A DNA stretch of 10,255 bases from Kiritimatiellota bacterium (GCA_008636095.1 VSJD01000087.1:1-10255); one strand, 5' to 3'; numbered from the stretch's first letter, positions 1 to 6,835 are shown. Numbers and translations are program-made. The notes: generated by a model from the letters alone, not told the origin.

Positions 1-2433
1 GGCTACGCCCATTCGTGTGAAGTACGACGGCGGGTTTATGTGACGGTCAACACCCTCATTCAGGCGGGCGAATTGGATGAGCTGGTGGAAGCCCTGGCCG
101 CGGTTGCCGCGCTCGGCGTGGATGCGGTCATTGTGCAAGACCTGGGGGTGTATCGTATCCTCCGCCGGCATTTCCCTGAATTGCGCCTGCATGCCAGCAC
201 CCAGATGGCCATCCATAACCGGCCGGGTGTGGAGTTGGCCCGCGAGCTGGGCTTTGCCCGCGTCACGTTGGCCCGTGAACTTACCCTGGAGGAATTGACC
301 GACATCGCGGCCCTGCCGGGTATTGAAACCGAAGTTTTCATTCATGGCGCGCTGTGTTACGGCTACAGCGGCCTGTGCCTGTATTCCTCGCATCTGCTGG
401 GCCGCAGTGGTAACCGCGGCCGCTGTGCCTATCTCTGTCGCGACCAGTATCGCCAGGGAACTGAATGCCAATTTATCTTCTCCATGAAAGACTTGGCTTT
501 GCCGGAGTTTGTGCCGCAACTCCGCCGTGCCGGTGTGACGGCCTTGAAAATCGAGGGCCGCATGAAAAGTCCGCTGTATGTGGCCGCGGTGGTGAATTAT
601 TACCGCCAATTGCTCGACGGCAAACTTACGGCGGAAAAGGCCAAAGTGCTGGCCGCCGATATTCAAACCATTTTCAGCCGACCCTGGACGAACCTGTTTC
701 TGTCCAACCGCTGGAACCGGAATGTGATCGATCCGGAATATGTTGGTCACCGTGGTTATCCCATCGGGCGGGTCGAAGAAATTGTGCGCCTGCGATCCGG
801 GGAGGTGCGCCTGCGGTTTCATTCTTCCCAGCCGCTTGAAGTTCACGACGGTCTCCAGATGGATGTGCCCGGGTTGCCGCGGCCTTATGGGTTTGCCGTG
901 GAGCGCTTGCGCGTGCTGGATGGCGCCGCCGGCGAACCGGCCGCCGCCGGCGAACCGGCCGTTGCCGGCGCGCAAAGGGGGTTAGTTTTCGAGGCGCCCG
1001 TCGGCGCGCTCGTTGAGGTTGCCTTGCCGGGCGATCATCCCGAGATTCCGCAAGGCGCTGTGGTCTATTGTGCCTCCTCGCAGGAAATCAAGCGGCGCTA
1101 TCGCTTTCAAAAACCGAAACCCGGCCTGTTCCGGATCCGTTACCCTGTGAGTTTCGAGGTCCATATCGCTCCTGACCGGATTAGGGCAACCGCCGCCCTG
1201 GTTGGTGGAGCGGCGCTTCCACGCCAGGAGTGTGGCTTGCGGCAAACTTGTCCTGCTGACAGCGGTAGCGCCGGTGCGGTAGTAGCGACGATTGAGGCCT
1301 CAGGTCAATTTCATGTTGCGCGCGATGCCGATCAAATGCGCGTGGCTGTCGAGCAGGCGTTCGGCAAATTGGGCGCCACCCGGTTTGCGGCGGCCCAAGT
1401 AACCATGCACAATCCCCAGGCGTGCTTTGTTCCGGTTTCGCTCCTTAACCAGGTACGGCGGCAGATAACCGACCAGCTGGAAGCGCGCTATCAGGAGGCC
1501 TTGAAAGTTGGCATAACCCAAGTCAAGGCCGCGTTAGCGATTGCGCCCATAGCCCCCTTACCAACGCCAGTCGCGTCGCGAGCCGTTATCCGGTGGTGCC
1601 TGAAAACGGACCAGAGCACCTGGCTGGATGCCTTTGAGGATGTGGACTGGCGGGACGTGGACGAAGTCGTGTTGGAAGTGCCGCCGGATGCAACAAACGC
1701 GTTTGATGCGGAGATGCACCGTCTGGCCGAAGGCATCGGTTCGGCGTGCCTGCGACTGGCCTTGCCGGTGATTGTGCGGCGGTGGGAATATTCTGCGCTT
1801 CAAAAAACTATCCGGCGCTTGATCGGCGCCAACTGGCGCCGATGGCAGGCGGCCAATCTGGGGGCCTGGGGTTTGCTTTGCGCTGCGGGCGCGGAGAGGC
1901 AAGGGGTCGAACTCGATATATCGGCCGACTGGCCGATGTACGTGTTAAATCATGTGGCGGCGGAACAGGTGCTGGCGCTGGGCGCGACGCGCCTGACTCT
2001 TTCGCCGGAAGATGACGGCGCCAACCTGCGGCGTCTGCTGGCTGTGTTGGGCAACAAGGCGGAGGTGATTGTGTATCAGGATACGCCACTCATGATTTCG
2101 GAAGCCTGTGTGTTCCCCGCGGTCGGTTGCGACCGGCGGGGAACCTGCCGCTCCGGGGAGCCGGGATTCGGCGTGCCGTTGCTGACTTCATCGTTCGGGG
2201 AACAGGTGCGGGTGATCAACCGGCATTGTCGCATGGTGGTCATCCATGAAAAACCGTTTTGCTTAGGCCCGCATATTCCGGCGTTGACCTCGGCCGGCGC
2301 GCGGATCCTGCGGGCGGATTTCATGTATCGCTCGTACACTGGCGAACAGGTACGCGCCATCTGGCGCCGCCTGCGCGCGGGCCAGGCGATCCCCGGCACG
2401 CATGAGAGTAATTTCAAGCGTGGCTTGAGGTAA
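1..2433 (+). CDS. U32 peptidase-family protein, RlhA/DUF3656 type (5' partial)
   Basis: Probable RNA-modification factor. E. coli RlhA of this family is needed for 23S rRNA C2501 hydroxylation; that role is inferred here. The frame is open from base 1 (reads GYAHSCEVRRRVYVTVNTL), so the GTG at 40 is internal and the N-terminal ~60 residues lie outside. Seen: the U32 signature EVFIHGALCYGYSGLCLYSS (about nt 331-390), with four cysteines spaced C-x6-C-x15-C-x3-C as in family members that bind an Fe-S cluster; HASTQMAIHN and LKIEGRMKSPLYV, both typical of the barrel; a DUF3656-like stretch starting near PRQECGLRQTCPA (nt ~1220); and a C-terminal cysteine group (C at 2107, 2128, 2146, plus two near 2227 and 2260). 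More than 810 residues is longer than E. coli RlhA (about 650), matching longer homologues with a C-terminal extension. Standalone; followed by a candidate terminator. High confidence for family, moderate for substrate. Confidence 0.9.
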   Translation, partial: GYAHSCEVRRRVYVTVNTLIQAGELDELVEALAAVAALGVDAVIVQDLGVYRILRRHFPELRLHASTQMAIHNRPGVELARELGFARVTLARELTLEELTDIAALPGIETEVFIHGALCYGYSGLCLYSSHLLGRSGNRGRCAYLCRDQYRQGTECQFIFSMKDLALPEFVPQLRRAGVTALKIEGRMKSPLYVAAVVNYYRQLLDGKLTAEKAKVLAADIQTIFSRPWTNLFLSNRWNRNVIDPEYVGHRGYPIGRVEEIVRLRSGEVRLRFHSSQPLEVHDGLQMDVPGLPRPYGFAVERLRVLDGAAGEPAAAGEPAVAGAQRGLVFEAPVGALVEVALPGDHPEIPQGAVVYCASSQEIKRRYRFQKPKPGLFRIRYPVSFEVHIAPDRIRATAALVGGAALPRQECGLRQTCPADSGSAGAVVATIEASGQFHVARDADQMRVAVEQAFGKLGATRFAAAQVTMHNPQACFVPVSLLNQVRRQITDQLEARYQEALKVGITQVKAALAIAPIAPLPTPVASRAVIRWCLKTDQSTWLDAFEDVDWRDVDEVVLEVPPDATNAFDAEMHRLAEGIGSACLRLALPVIVRRWEYSALQKTIRRLIGANWRRWQAANLGAWGLLCAAGAERQGVELDISADWPMYVLNHVAAEQVLALGATRLTLSPEDDGANLRRLLAVLGNKAEVIVYQDTPLMISEACVFPAVGCDRRGTCRSGEPGFGVPLLTSSFGEQVRVINRHCRMVVIHEKPFCLGPHIPALTSAGARILRADFMYRSYTGEQVRAIWRRLRAGQAIPGTHESNFKRGLR
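925..960 (+). repeat. perfect 18-bp tandem duplication inside the U32 gene
   Basis: Two identical 18-bp units (925-942 and 943-960) each encode AAGEPA. A degenerate third unit follows (VAGAQR, 961-978). The duplication stays in frame and forms an Ala/Gly/Pro-rich linker between the U32 barrel part and the downstream beta-rich/DUF3656 part. It probably arose by slippage. Confidence 0.9.
2112..2144 (+). other. strong hairpin within U32 coding sequence
   Basis: GTTCCCCGC (2112-2120) pairs with GCGGGGAAC (2136-2144), and GGTCG (2121-2125) pairs with CGACC (2130-2134). The loop is GTTG and G2135 is bulged, giving 14 bp in all. It lies over the C-terminal cysteine codons (C-V-F-P-A-V-G-C-D-R-R-G-T-C). 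No U-tract follows, so it is not a terminator. It may only reflect GC-rich codon use. Confidence 0.6.
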
Positions 2434-2438
2434 AGCTG

Positions 2439-2517
2439 ACGGCAAGCCTATCCGTAACATTATTCATCCCCTATGGGCGGCTAATGAAACAGGGTCTATT
2501 GTTCTTGCCGTTTTTTT
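2439..2517 (+). terminator. candidate intrinsic terminator of the U32 gene
   Basis: ACGGCAAG (2439-2446), just after the stop codon, is the exact complement of CTTGCCGT (2504-2511). The right arm runs directly into seven T (2511-2517). The 57-nt loop is long but contains a small CCC-TAT-GGG hairpin. The abrupt T-run after a GC stem is the classical signature; the long loop lowers confidence. Confidence 0.5.
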
Positions 2518-2645
2518 ATTGGGCATTTAATGGTTCAAAAAAACGATATTGAAACCTGCGTGGAAAGAAGGCAAGGTTGACAGTTCTGTTCTGTTGTGAT
2601 TAGCCCGCATATTTCACAAGAATGGCGTTCTTGTTCATATGCGCT

Positions 2646-2672
2646 TGTCAGAGCGCGATTTGCGCTCTGACA
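2646..2672. repeat. perfect 11-bp hairpin
   Basis: TGTCAGAGCGC and GCGCTCTGACA flank the loop GATTT. Two further pairs (C2644-G2674 and a T-G wobble at 2645/2673) extend the stem to 13. It is followed by GTTTCG, which is too short a T-tract for a confident terminator. Confidence 0.7.
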
Positions 2673-2724
2673 GGTTTCGACGCGGTGCTTTGCCCCTTGC
2701 TCAAGGCTAACCCGGGCGTAATCC

Positions 2725-2807
2725 TGAGCGTAGGCCCGGAGGGCCGGAGTCGAAGCCCGCCAGCCCTGAGCGGACCTGTGGTGAGCGTAGGCGAACCAGT
2801 CGAAGGG
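2725..2807. repeat. two copies of a TGAGCGTAGGC...AGTCGAAG module
   Basis: Copy 1 is at 2725-2754 (spacer contains CCGGAGGGCCGG). Copy 2 is at 2782-2805 (spacer GAACC). Both resemble the CCTGAGC...GTCGAAGG type of extragenic palindrome common in environmental bacterial genomes. A related piece occurs on the minus strand near 5430-5450. Confidence 0.55.
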
Positions 2808-2812
2808 CAGGG

Positions 2813-2843
2813 CGGATATTTCACGCCAAACGTGAAATATCCG
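2813..2843. repeat. perfect 13-bp hairpin at the right end of the MITE-like element
   Basis: CGGATATTTCACG (2813-2825), loop CCAAA, CGTGAAATATCCG (2831-2843). The 9-mer ATATTTCAC within it recurs at 2609-2617, forming the other end of the element. The structure ends 56 bp before the start of the next gene. Confidence 0.8.
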
Positions 2844-2899
2844 GGTTAGCGGCTATAAAACAATCTTATTGCAGAGTGTAACTCAAGAAAGGATGTGCA

Positions 2900-3643
2900 A
2901 TGAAAATCGGTATTGCCGCTTGGGGATTGGATGTGTGGGACGGCGGGTGTTTTGATATTGAGGAGCGCTTGGCCCGGCTCAAGAAAATCGGCTATGCAGG
3001 GATTGAGCGGCTTGAGGCGATTTCAGCCGATCAGGCGATCAGTCAGGCTGGGACGTATCGTCGGCTGGGCATGGACTTTACCACCTGTCGGGGCCCGACG
3101 CCGGCCGTCTCCATCGAATGGACGGCCGCGCTGGGCAAGGCGTATGTCTGGACCAATGTGACCGGCAAGGATTTTGACACATTCTGCCGGCAGGTGAATA
3201 TTCAGGCCAAGGCGTGCGCCCGCTTCGGCATCCAGGCTGGAATTCATAATCATTTGGGTTCGCCGGTAGAATCGCAGGCCCAGTTGGAGGAGTTTCTGAA
3301 GCGCTGCCCGGAGTGCGGCCTGGTTCTGGACACGGGTCATCTGGCCGCTGCCGGTGGTGACCCGATCGCCATTGTCCGGCGGTATGCCAGTCGTCTGCTG
3401 GCGGTTCACGTAAAGGACTGGCTGATCAAAGATGCGAGTATTGGACTGGATCGCTATTGGGAGCGTGGTCGTTTTTGCGAACTGGGGGCCGGGAATATCG
3501 GCCAGGATCATAAAGCGTTCGTGAATGAGCTGAAAAAAACGGACTATGACGGCTGGGTTTTCGTGGAACATGATACGCACTTGAGGGACCCCATGCTGGA
3601 CCTTGTCGTCAGCCGCGAGTATCTTCGGTCGGCGGGAATTTAA
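2900..3643 (+). CDS. xylose-isomerase-like TIM-barrel protein (sugar isomerase/epimerase, IolE-like)
   Basis: Predicted soluble cytoplasmic metal-dependent sugar isomerase, epimerase or dehydratase (AP_endonuc_2/xylose isomerase-like barrel; closest in feel to inosose dehydratase IolE). The 247 residues are slightly short for the family. Seen: IHNHLGSPVES (115-125), LVLDTGHLAAAGGDP (141-155), LLAVHVKDW (166-174), FCELGAGNIG (192-201) and GWVFVEHD (218-225). By family analogy D144, H170 and E223 are likely metal ligands, and H147 and K172 likely lie near the active site. ATG is preceded by AAAGGA (2888-2893), 6 nt away. It is 32 bp upstream of a Gfo/Idh/MocA gene in the same direction, a pairing typical of sugar or cyclitol catabolism. 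The exact substrate cannot be read from the sequence. Confidence 0.9.
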   Translation: MKIGIAAWGLDVWDGGCFDIEERLARLKKIGYAGIERLEAISADQAISQAGTYRRLGMDFTTCRGPTPAVSIEWTAALGKAYVWTNVTGKDFDTFCRQVNIQAKACARFGIQAGIHNHLGSPVESQAQLEEFLKRCPECGLVLDTGHLAAAGGDPIAIVRRYASRLLAVHVKDWLIKDASIGLDRYWERGRFCELGAGNIGQDHKAFVNELKKTDYDGWVFVEHDTHLRDPMLDLVVSREYLRSAGI

Positions 3644-3662
3644 CCCGCGAAACATCTCCCTG

Positions 3663-3668
3663 AAAGGA
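3663..3668 (+). promoter_or_regulatory. ribosome binding site deciding a TTG start
   Basis: AAAGGA lies 7 nt before TTG 3676. The conserved Rossmann strand (IRLGLVGLG) begins at residue 6 from that TTG, and no ATG is available upstream of it in frame, so TTG is the likely initiation codon. Confidence 0.7.
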
Positions 3669-3675
3669 ATAATTC

Positions 3676-4734
3676 TTGAATACGCAACCAATCCGGTTGG
3701 GACTTGTGGGCCTCGGACGGGCCGGCTGGGGCATGCACTGCACGGAACTCAAGGGCAAGGAGACGATGTTCACGATCGTAGCGGCTTGTGATGTCATCCC
3801 TGAGCGTCGGAAACGCATGGTTCAGCAATACGGTTGCCGTGTGTATGCCCGGATTGAGGATTTGATTGCCGATCCCCAGGTGGAAGTGGTGGATATTACA
3901 ACGCGTTCCTGTGATCATTACAAACACGCCAAGCTGGCCTTAAAAGCCGGCAAGACTGTGTTCCTTGAAAAGCCCATGTGCCATACCTATGCCCAGGCGC
4001 TTCAGCTTCAGAAACTGGCGCACACCCACAAGGGATGCCTCTATATCCGGCATAATCGCCGATTTGAGCCGGCGTTTCAGCACATCCGCGAGATTATGGC
4101 CTCCGGCCTTCTGGGGCAGGTGTATGAAATTAAACTCCGGCGCGTGGGCTACCAGCGCCGGGACGACTGGCAGACCTTGAAACGATTTGGCGGCGGCCAG
4201 CTCTTGAACTGGGGTCCGCATCTGATTGACCACGGACTCCGTCTGCTGGAAGCGCCCTTGAAGCGGGTGTGGAGCGACCTGAAACTTGTGGCCGCCGTAG
4301 GCGATGCCGAGGACCATATCAAACTGATCCTTACCGGCGCCAACGGTCGAATCGTGGATATTGAAATCAGCGGCGGTGCGGCCATTAGCGAACCAGAATG
4401 GCTGGTCTGGGGTACGCGGGGTGCGCTTTCCTGCACCGGCAATACGCTCACGCTGAAGTATCTGGACCCGCGCCAGCGGCTCAAGTCCCGCCAAGCCGAT
4501 TCGGGCACGCCCGGTACCAGTTTCGGTGATCCGGAAACTCTGCGCTGGATTGAAAAGACCATGCCGGTGAATCCCAAGTGCAAAGTGAATATGAGCACGA
4601 TATGGGAGGAGTTGTACCGGGCTATCCGTCAAGGCGTACACTTTCCCATCAATCTGGCGGAGGCCGTCAAGGTTATGAAAGTCATTGCAATGGCCCGTAG
4701 GCCAGCCGCCGGATTTCGCGTTTTTAACGGGTGA
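3676..4734 (+). CDS. Gfo/Idh/MocA family NAD(P)-dependent oxidoreductase
   Basis: Predicted cytoplasmic sugar/inositol-type dehydrogenase. 352 residues, normal for the family. Seen: the N-terminal Rossmann motif GLVGLGRAGWG (9-19, GxGxxG at G12-G14-G17); the catalytic EKP triad at E98-K99-P100; and GGGQLLNWGPHLIDHG (172-187), with H182 and D185 in the usual active-site positions of the C-terminal alpha/beta domain. The usual Asp before Gly-x-His is Asn178 here. It starts with TTG behind AAAGGA. The gap to the upstream TIM-barrel gene is 32 bp with no terminator, so the two are probably cotranscribed and act on the same substrate. It ends 20 bp before a convergent membrane-protein gene. Substrate is unknown; family assignment is secure. 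Confidence 0.93.
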   Translation: MNTQPIRLGLVGLGRAGWGMHCTELKGKETMFTIVAACDVIPERRKRMVQQYGCRVYARIEDLIADPQVEVVDITTRSCDHYKHAKLALKAGKTVFLEKPMCHTYAQALQLQKLAHTHKGCLYIRHNRRFEPAFQHIREIMASGLLGQVYEIKLRRVGYQRRDDWQTLKRFGGGQLLNWGPHLIDHGLRLLEAPLKRVWSDLKLVAAVGDAEDHIKLILTGANGRIVDIEISGGAAISEPEWLVWGTRGALSCTGNTLTLKYLDPRQRLKSRQADSGTPGTSFGDPETLRWIEKTMPVNPKCKVNMSTIWEELYRAIRQGVHFPINLAEAVKVMKVIAMARRPAAGFRVFNG

Positions 4735-4754
4735 CCCGATGACCAGTGAAGACG

Positions 4755-5234
4755 TTAGCCTCTTTTGCAGGAATGTTTGTAGTAGAGGTAAGACAGGACC
4801 AACAGCAGTATGGCAGGAATAATATCCCCGGCAATAAACTGGAAGTTGTAAGGCGCATAATTGTGGTTGACGATGGTCTCGCGCAGATGGCCCCAGCCGG
4901 CAAGCAGTAGAAAAAGTGCCCAGCCAATCCCTGCGGCCAACGCAAACCCTCCCTTGAACCATGCTGAAAGCAATCCGATAACACCCCAGCAGCCATCGTG
5001 ATAGCCAACTTCAAGCTGGAAGGGGTTACCTTTTGGCCAGCCTATTTTGTCCGCAATCATGTCTGAAAAAAATACGTGAGGTATAAAACCAAGCAGTATG
5101 CCATTTAGGCCCACGGACACAAATATCACCGGCAATAGTAATCTTTCGTAAAACACAGCTTTGTCGGATTTATATTTGTACGCCCTGGCAACGCCTATGG
5201 CCAACCCTAAAGCTGTAAGAAATAAAAGTATCAT
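4755..5234 (-). CDS. small integral membrane protein, DUF6790-like
   Basis: 159 residues from ATG 5234, with four to five hydrophobic segments (about 1-18, 33-58, 81-92, 96-116 and 134-152). Between them is a polar stretch, GNPFQLEVGYHDGCWGVIG (69-87), whose PFQ-x-EVG core I associate with the uncharacterised DUF6790 family; that recall is moderate. A later GDIIPAILL (136-144) opens the last helix. ATG 5234 is preferred over the in-frame GTG 5249 because CAGG (5246-5243) sits 8 nt before it. The gene converges with the oxidoreductase at 20 bp spacing and has its own upstream spacer, so it is likely monocistronic. Function unknown; inner membrane location inferred. Confidence 0.8.
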   Translation of the reverse strand: MILLFLTALGLAIGVARAYKYKSDKAVFYERLLLPVIFVSVGLNGILLGFIPHVFFSDMIADKIGWPKGNPFQLEVGYHDGCWGVIGLLSAWFKGGFALAAGIGWALFLLLAGWGHLRETIVNHNYAPYNFQFIAGDIIPAILLLVLSYLYYKHSCKRG

Positions 5235-5787
5235 ACGTTTTGCCTGCACTTCGGAATTACGAGTTTTTTAGACTGGTATTTATTTTCCGTATTCCTCGTC
5301 GTTTGTCAAGAAGAAGGGCGACAGAAGAAGGAGGCCCTGATCGGAAAGATGAATCCGACGTGGGCGGATTTGGCCGAGAGTGTGCTCGGACTCGGGTCGA
5401 CACCCGCGCCGGGTGGAAGAGGACAGAGATCCCTCGACAAGCTCGGGATGACGGCAGGGGTGGAGCGGTAGGATATCGCCGAGGATAGCACTCAATGCAA
5501 AATCCCACGCTAAACCCGGAAGGGCCAAGTCCTTTCCTTCATTGTTTCTTCAACTTTTCACTTACGTTCGGTTCTCCCTCGCTTCGCGTGTCTCCTTGTT
5601 TCACAGGCACTTAGTTAGTGTTGAACGCCCCATCCGGAAAATATAAAACTGACATGTAATAAGCTAGCCAACGGTCACAGATGGATACATAGAGTGGCGA
5701 CTGATAAGAAATCTCTTTTCAGGTAGCATGGACACCCGCCCATCGAAACCGACCTTTGTAGCAGGCTCCTTCGCAATAGCGCCAATT
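5235..5787. other. gene-free spacer with REP-like repeat
   Basis: No convincing gene. Open frames here read through repeat sequence (for example an HPELVEGS-type translation on the minus strand) and lack family features. The stretch 5395-5460 holds a perfect hairpin CACCCG-CGC-CGGGTG (5401-5415) and the motif CCCTCGACAAGCTCGGGATG, a well-known style of extragenic repeat. The remainder (5480-5787) is unstructured and more AT-rich. The 5' part must contain the promoter for the minus-strand gene ending at 4755, but no clear -35/-10 pair was found. Confidence 0.5.
5401..5455. repeat. REP-like palindromic repeat
   Basis: Contains the 6-bp stem CACCCG/CGGGTG with loop CGC, then ATCCC...GGGAT around TCGACAAGCTCG. 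On the minus strand it reads CATCCCGAGCTTGTCGAGGG, the same general family as the CCTGAGC...GTCGAAG modules at 2725-2807. Confidence 0.55.
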
Positions 5788-5895
5788 TTACCACTGCTCA
5801 CTGGTAGATTCCTGCCATTGTTTATCAACGGCGCACGGCGGTGTTGCCCAATCTTGATACTTCTGCTGCGGCGGATTCAAAACATGCCGTGTCAT
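5788..5895 (-). CDS. possible 35-aa ORF overlapping the DUF4239 stop (ATGA)
   Basis: Begins at ATG 5895, which overlaps the TGA of the upstream gene (5894-5892) as ATGA, the usual arrangement for translational coupling. It encodes 35 residues beginning MTRHVLNPPQQKYQDW and ending STSEQW. The product is hydrophilic and rich in Gln, Trp and Pro, with one Cys and no membrane segment or recognised domain. There is no Shine-Dalgarno of its own. The overlap and reasonable composition support it; its shortness and lack of a known family argue against. It could be chance or the end of a decayed gene. Confidence 0.3.
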   Translation of the reverse strand: MTRHVLNPPQQKYQDWATPPCAVDKQWQESTSEQW

Positions 5896-6683
5896 TTGGC
5901 AGATAAGCTCAGTTTCTGCTGAAGCTCAATCATGGGATTCTGGCTCACTGTGAGAAAACCTTCTGAGCTTCGGTCGAGATCCGCAATAAGTAGTATGATT
6001 ATCGAAAACGCAAGGGCCAACGCCAGACTTATCAAAATATTGGCGACACCTTTACGTCCGAAGTCATACCCTACCGCCCACATCGTCAGCATTGTCACAA
6101 AATAGAGCGCTAACCAGATGCTTCCGGGAATACGATATCGCAGGGCTACCGTCACGCGTTGCGCATGGAGGTCAAAGACCTCGTTCAATGACTGGATGTA
6201 GAGTCCAAGCAATATTGAATTGTTGTTTTGTCCCGCAAAGGCGGTTACTTGAGACCAAAGTTGCTCATGCAACATTTCCGAATCCACCAACGCCTTCGAC
6301 AGCTTCTCGGGATTCCGGGTTGCCTCCACTAGAATATCCACATATTTCTTTAGAAGATTTCGAGCCGCAACGCTCTGGGGGTAAGCGAGAAAATCAGCGC
6401 GCAAAAAGGCTGTGCCTATGGCGTTGACTTCATCTAACAATAACTGCTTGCGAGCATCGAAGCGGGTAGATGCAATACCAAAGGTGAACGCCAGTATGAA
6501 GGCGAGCAGGCCAAGCATGGCGCCGATAAGCGTTCCTACCGGGGCCTCCTTTTCGCTCTTCTTGTGTCGTCGGGTGTAGCTACCCATGCCGAATCCACAT
6601 ATAACCGAGAGGAAGACAATGGCGACTGTTATGACATACAACAACAAGAGGGGAATATTGTCGAACAATAGATCGATTTGCAT
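5892..6683 (-). CDS. bestrophin-like DUF4239 membrane protein
   Basis: 263 residues from ATG 6683. Two N-terminal membrane helices (about 8-30 and 50-71) and two C-terminal ones (about 187-205 and 214-235) flank a cytosolic or periplasmic helical region. Family hallmarks seen: RFDARKQLLLDEVNAIGTAFLRAD (74-97), LNEVFDLHAQR (166-176), RIPGSIW (184-190), ADLDRSSEGFLTVSQNP (234-250). These match the DUF4239 pattern, described as bestrophin-like; whether it conducts ions is untested inference. The upstream in-frame TTG 6716 would add 11 residues, but ATG is preferred because AAAGGAG (6702-6696) precedes it, at a rather long 12-nt spacing. It appears monocistronic apart from a possible small overlapping ORF. 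Confidence 0.88.
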   Translation of the reverse strand: MQIDLLFDNIPLLLLYVITVAIVFLSVICGFGMGSYTRRHKKSEKEAPVGTLIGAMLGLLAFILAFTFGIASTRFDARKQLLLDEVNAIGTAFLRADFLAYPQSVAARNLLKKYVDILVEATRNPEKLSKALVDSEMLHEQLWSQVTAFAGQNNNSILLGLYIQSLNEVFDLHAQRVTVALRYRIPGSIWLALYFVTMLTMWAVGYDFGRKGVANILISLALALAFSIIILLIADLDRSSEGFLTVSQNPMIELQQKLSLSAK

Positions 6684-6695
6684 AACCGTACTGAT

Positions 6696-6702
6696 CTCCT
6701 TT
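6696..6702 (-). promoter_or_regulatory. Shine-Dalgarno AAAGGAG for the DUF4239 gene
   Basis: Near-consensus site that selects ATG 6683 over TTG 6716, since it lies inside the longer TTG frame. The spacing of 12 nt is longer than optimal. Confidence 0.55.
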
Positions 6703-6820
6703 CCGATAACAGCCAAGGTTTATAACGAGCTTTTTGGCGCGTATGCGGCAATAAGCTCAATTGTCTTGTATACGCCCGGCATGGGCGCAAACTAATGGGG
6801 TCGGGGTTTAAGTCCCCTAC

Positions 6821-6827
6821 AGGAGGT
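6821..6827 (+). promoter_or_regulatory. consensus Shine-Dalgarno AGGAGGT
   Basis: The strongest ribosome-binding site in the window, 8 nt before ATG 6836, yet that ATG opens only a 9-codon frame. See the mini-ORF entry. Confidence 0.55.
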
Positions 6828-6835
6828 CAGCATAT

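Larger units (their letters stand above)
2600..2849. mobile_element. MITE-like/REP-like intergenic element with inverted ends
   Basis: The ends TTAGCCCGCATATTTCAC (2600-2617) and the reverse complement of 2832-2849 (CTAACCCGGATATTTCAC) match at 15 of 18 positions. Inside are three strong hairpins. One is ACAAGAA/TTCTTGT (2616-2634). One is an 11-bp perfect stem TGTCAGAGCGC/GCGCTCTGACA (2646-2672). One is a perfect 13-bp stem CGGATATTTCACG/CGTGAAATATCCG (2813-2843). Two copies of a TGAGCGTAGGC...AGTCGAAG module also lie inside. There is no credible coding sequence, no transposase and no clear target-site duplication, so mobility is inferred. It sits just upstream of the sugar operon and may affect its transcription. 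Confidence 0.5.

Noticed and set aside
2577..2605. TTGACA as a -35 box for the sugar operon
   Set aside because: At 17-nt spacing the -10 would be TTAGCC, which is poor, and it lies about 300 bp from the start across strong hairpins.
2622..2849. Plus-strand 75-codon frame in the first spacer
   Set aside because: It lies entirely over the inverted-repeat element and its hairpins, with no ribosome site or domain; a chance open frame.
3023..3691. Minus-strand 222-codon frame opposite the TIM-barrel gene
   Set aside because: Shadow of a well-supported coding sequence; no recognisable motifs.
3940..4962. Minus-strand 340-codon frame opposite the oxidoreductase
   Set aside because: Antisense shadow overlapping two supported genes; its translation lacks family features.
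5240..5528. Several short frames on both strands around the repeat at 5401-5455
   Set aside because: They read through a REP-like repeat in all frames and have no support as genes.
6801..6818. GGGG-TTTAAGT-CCCC as a tRNA T-arm
   Set aside because: The loop lacks the TTC core and no acceptor or anticodon stem can be formed upstream.
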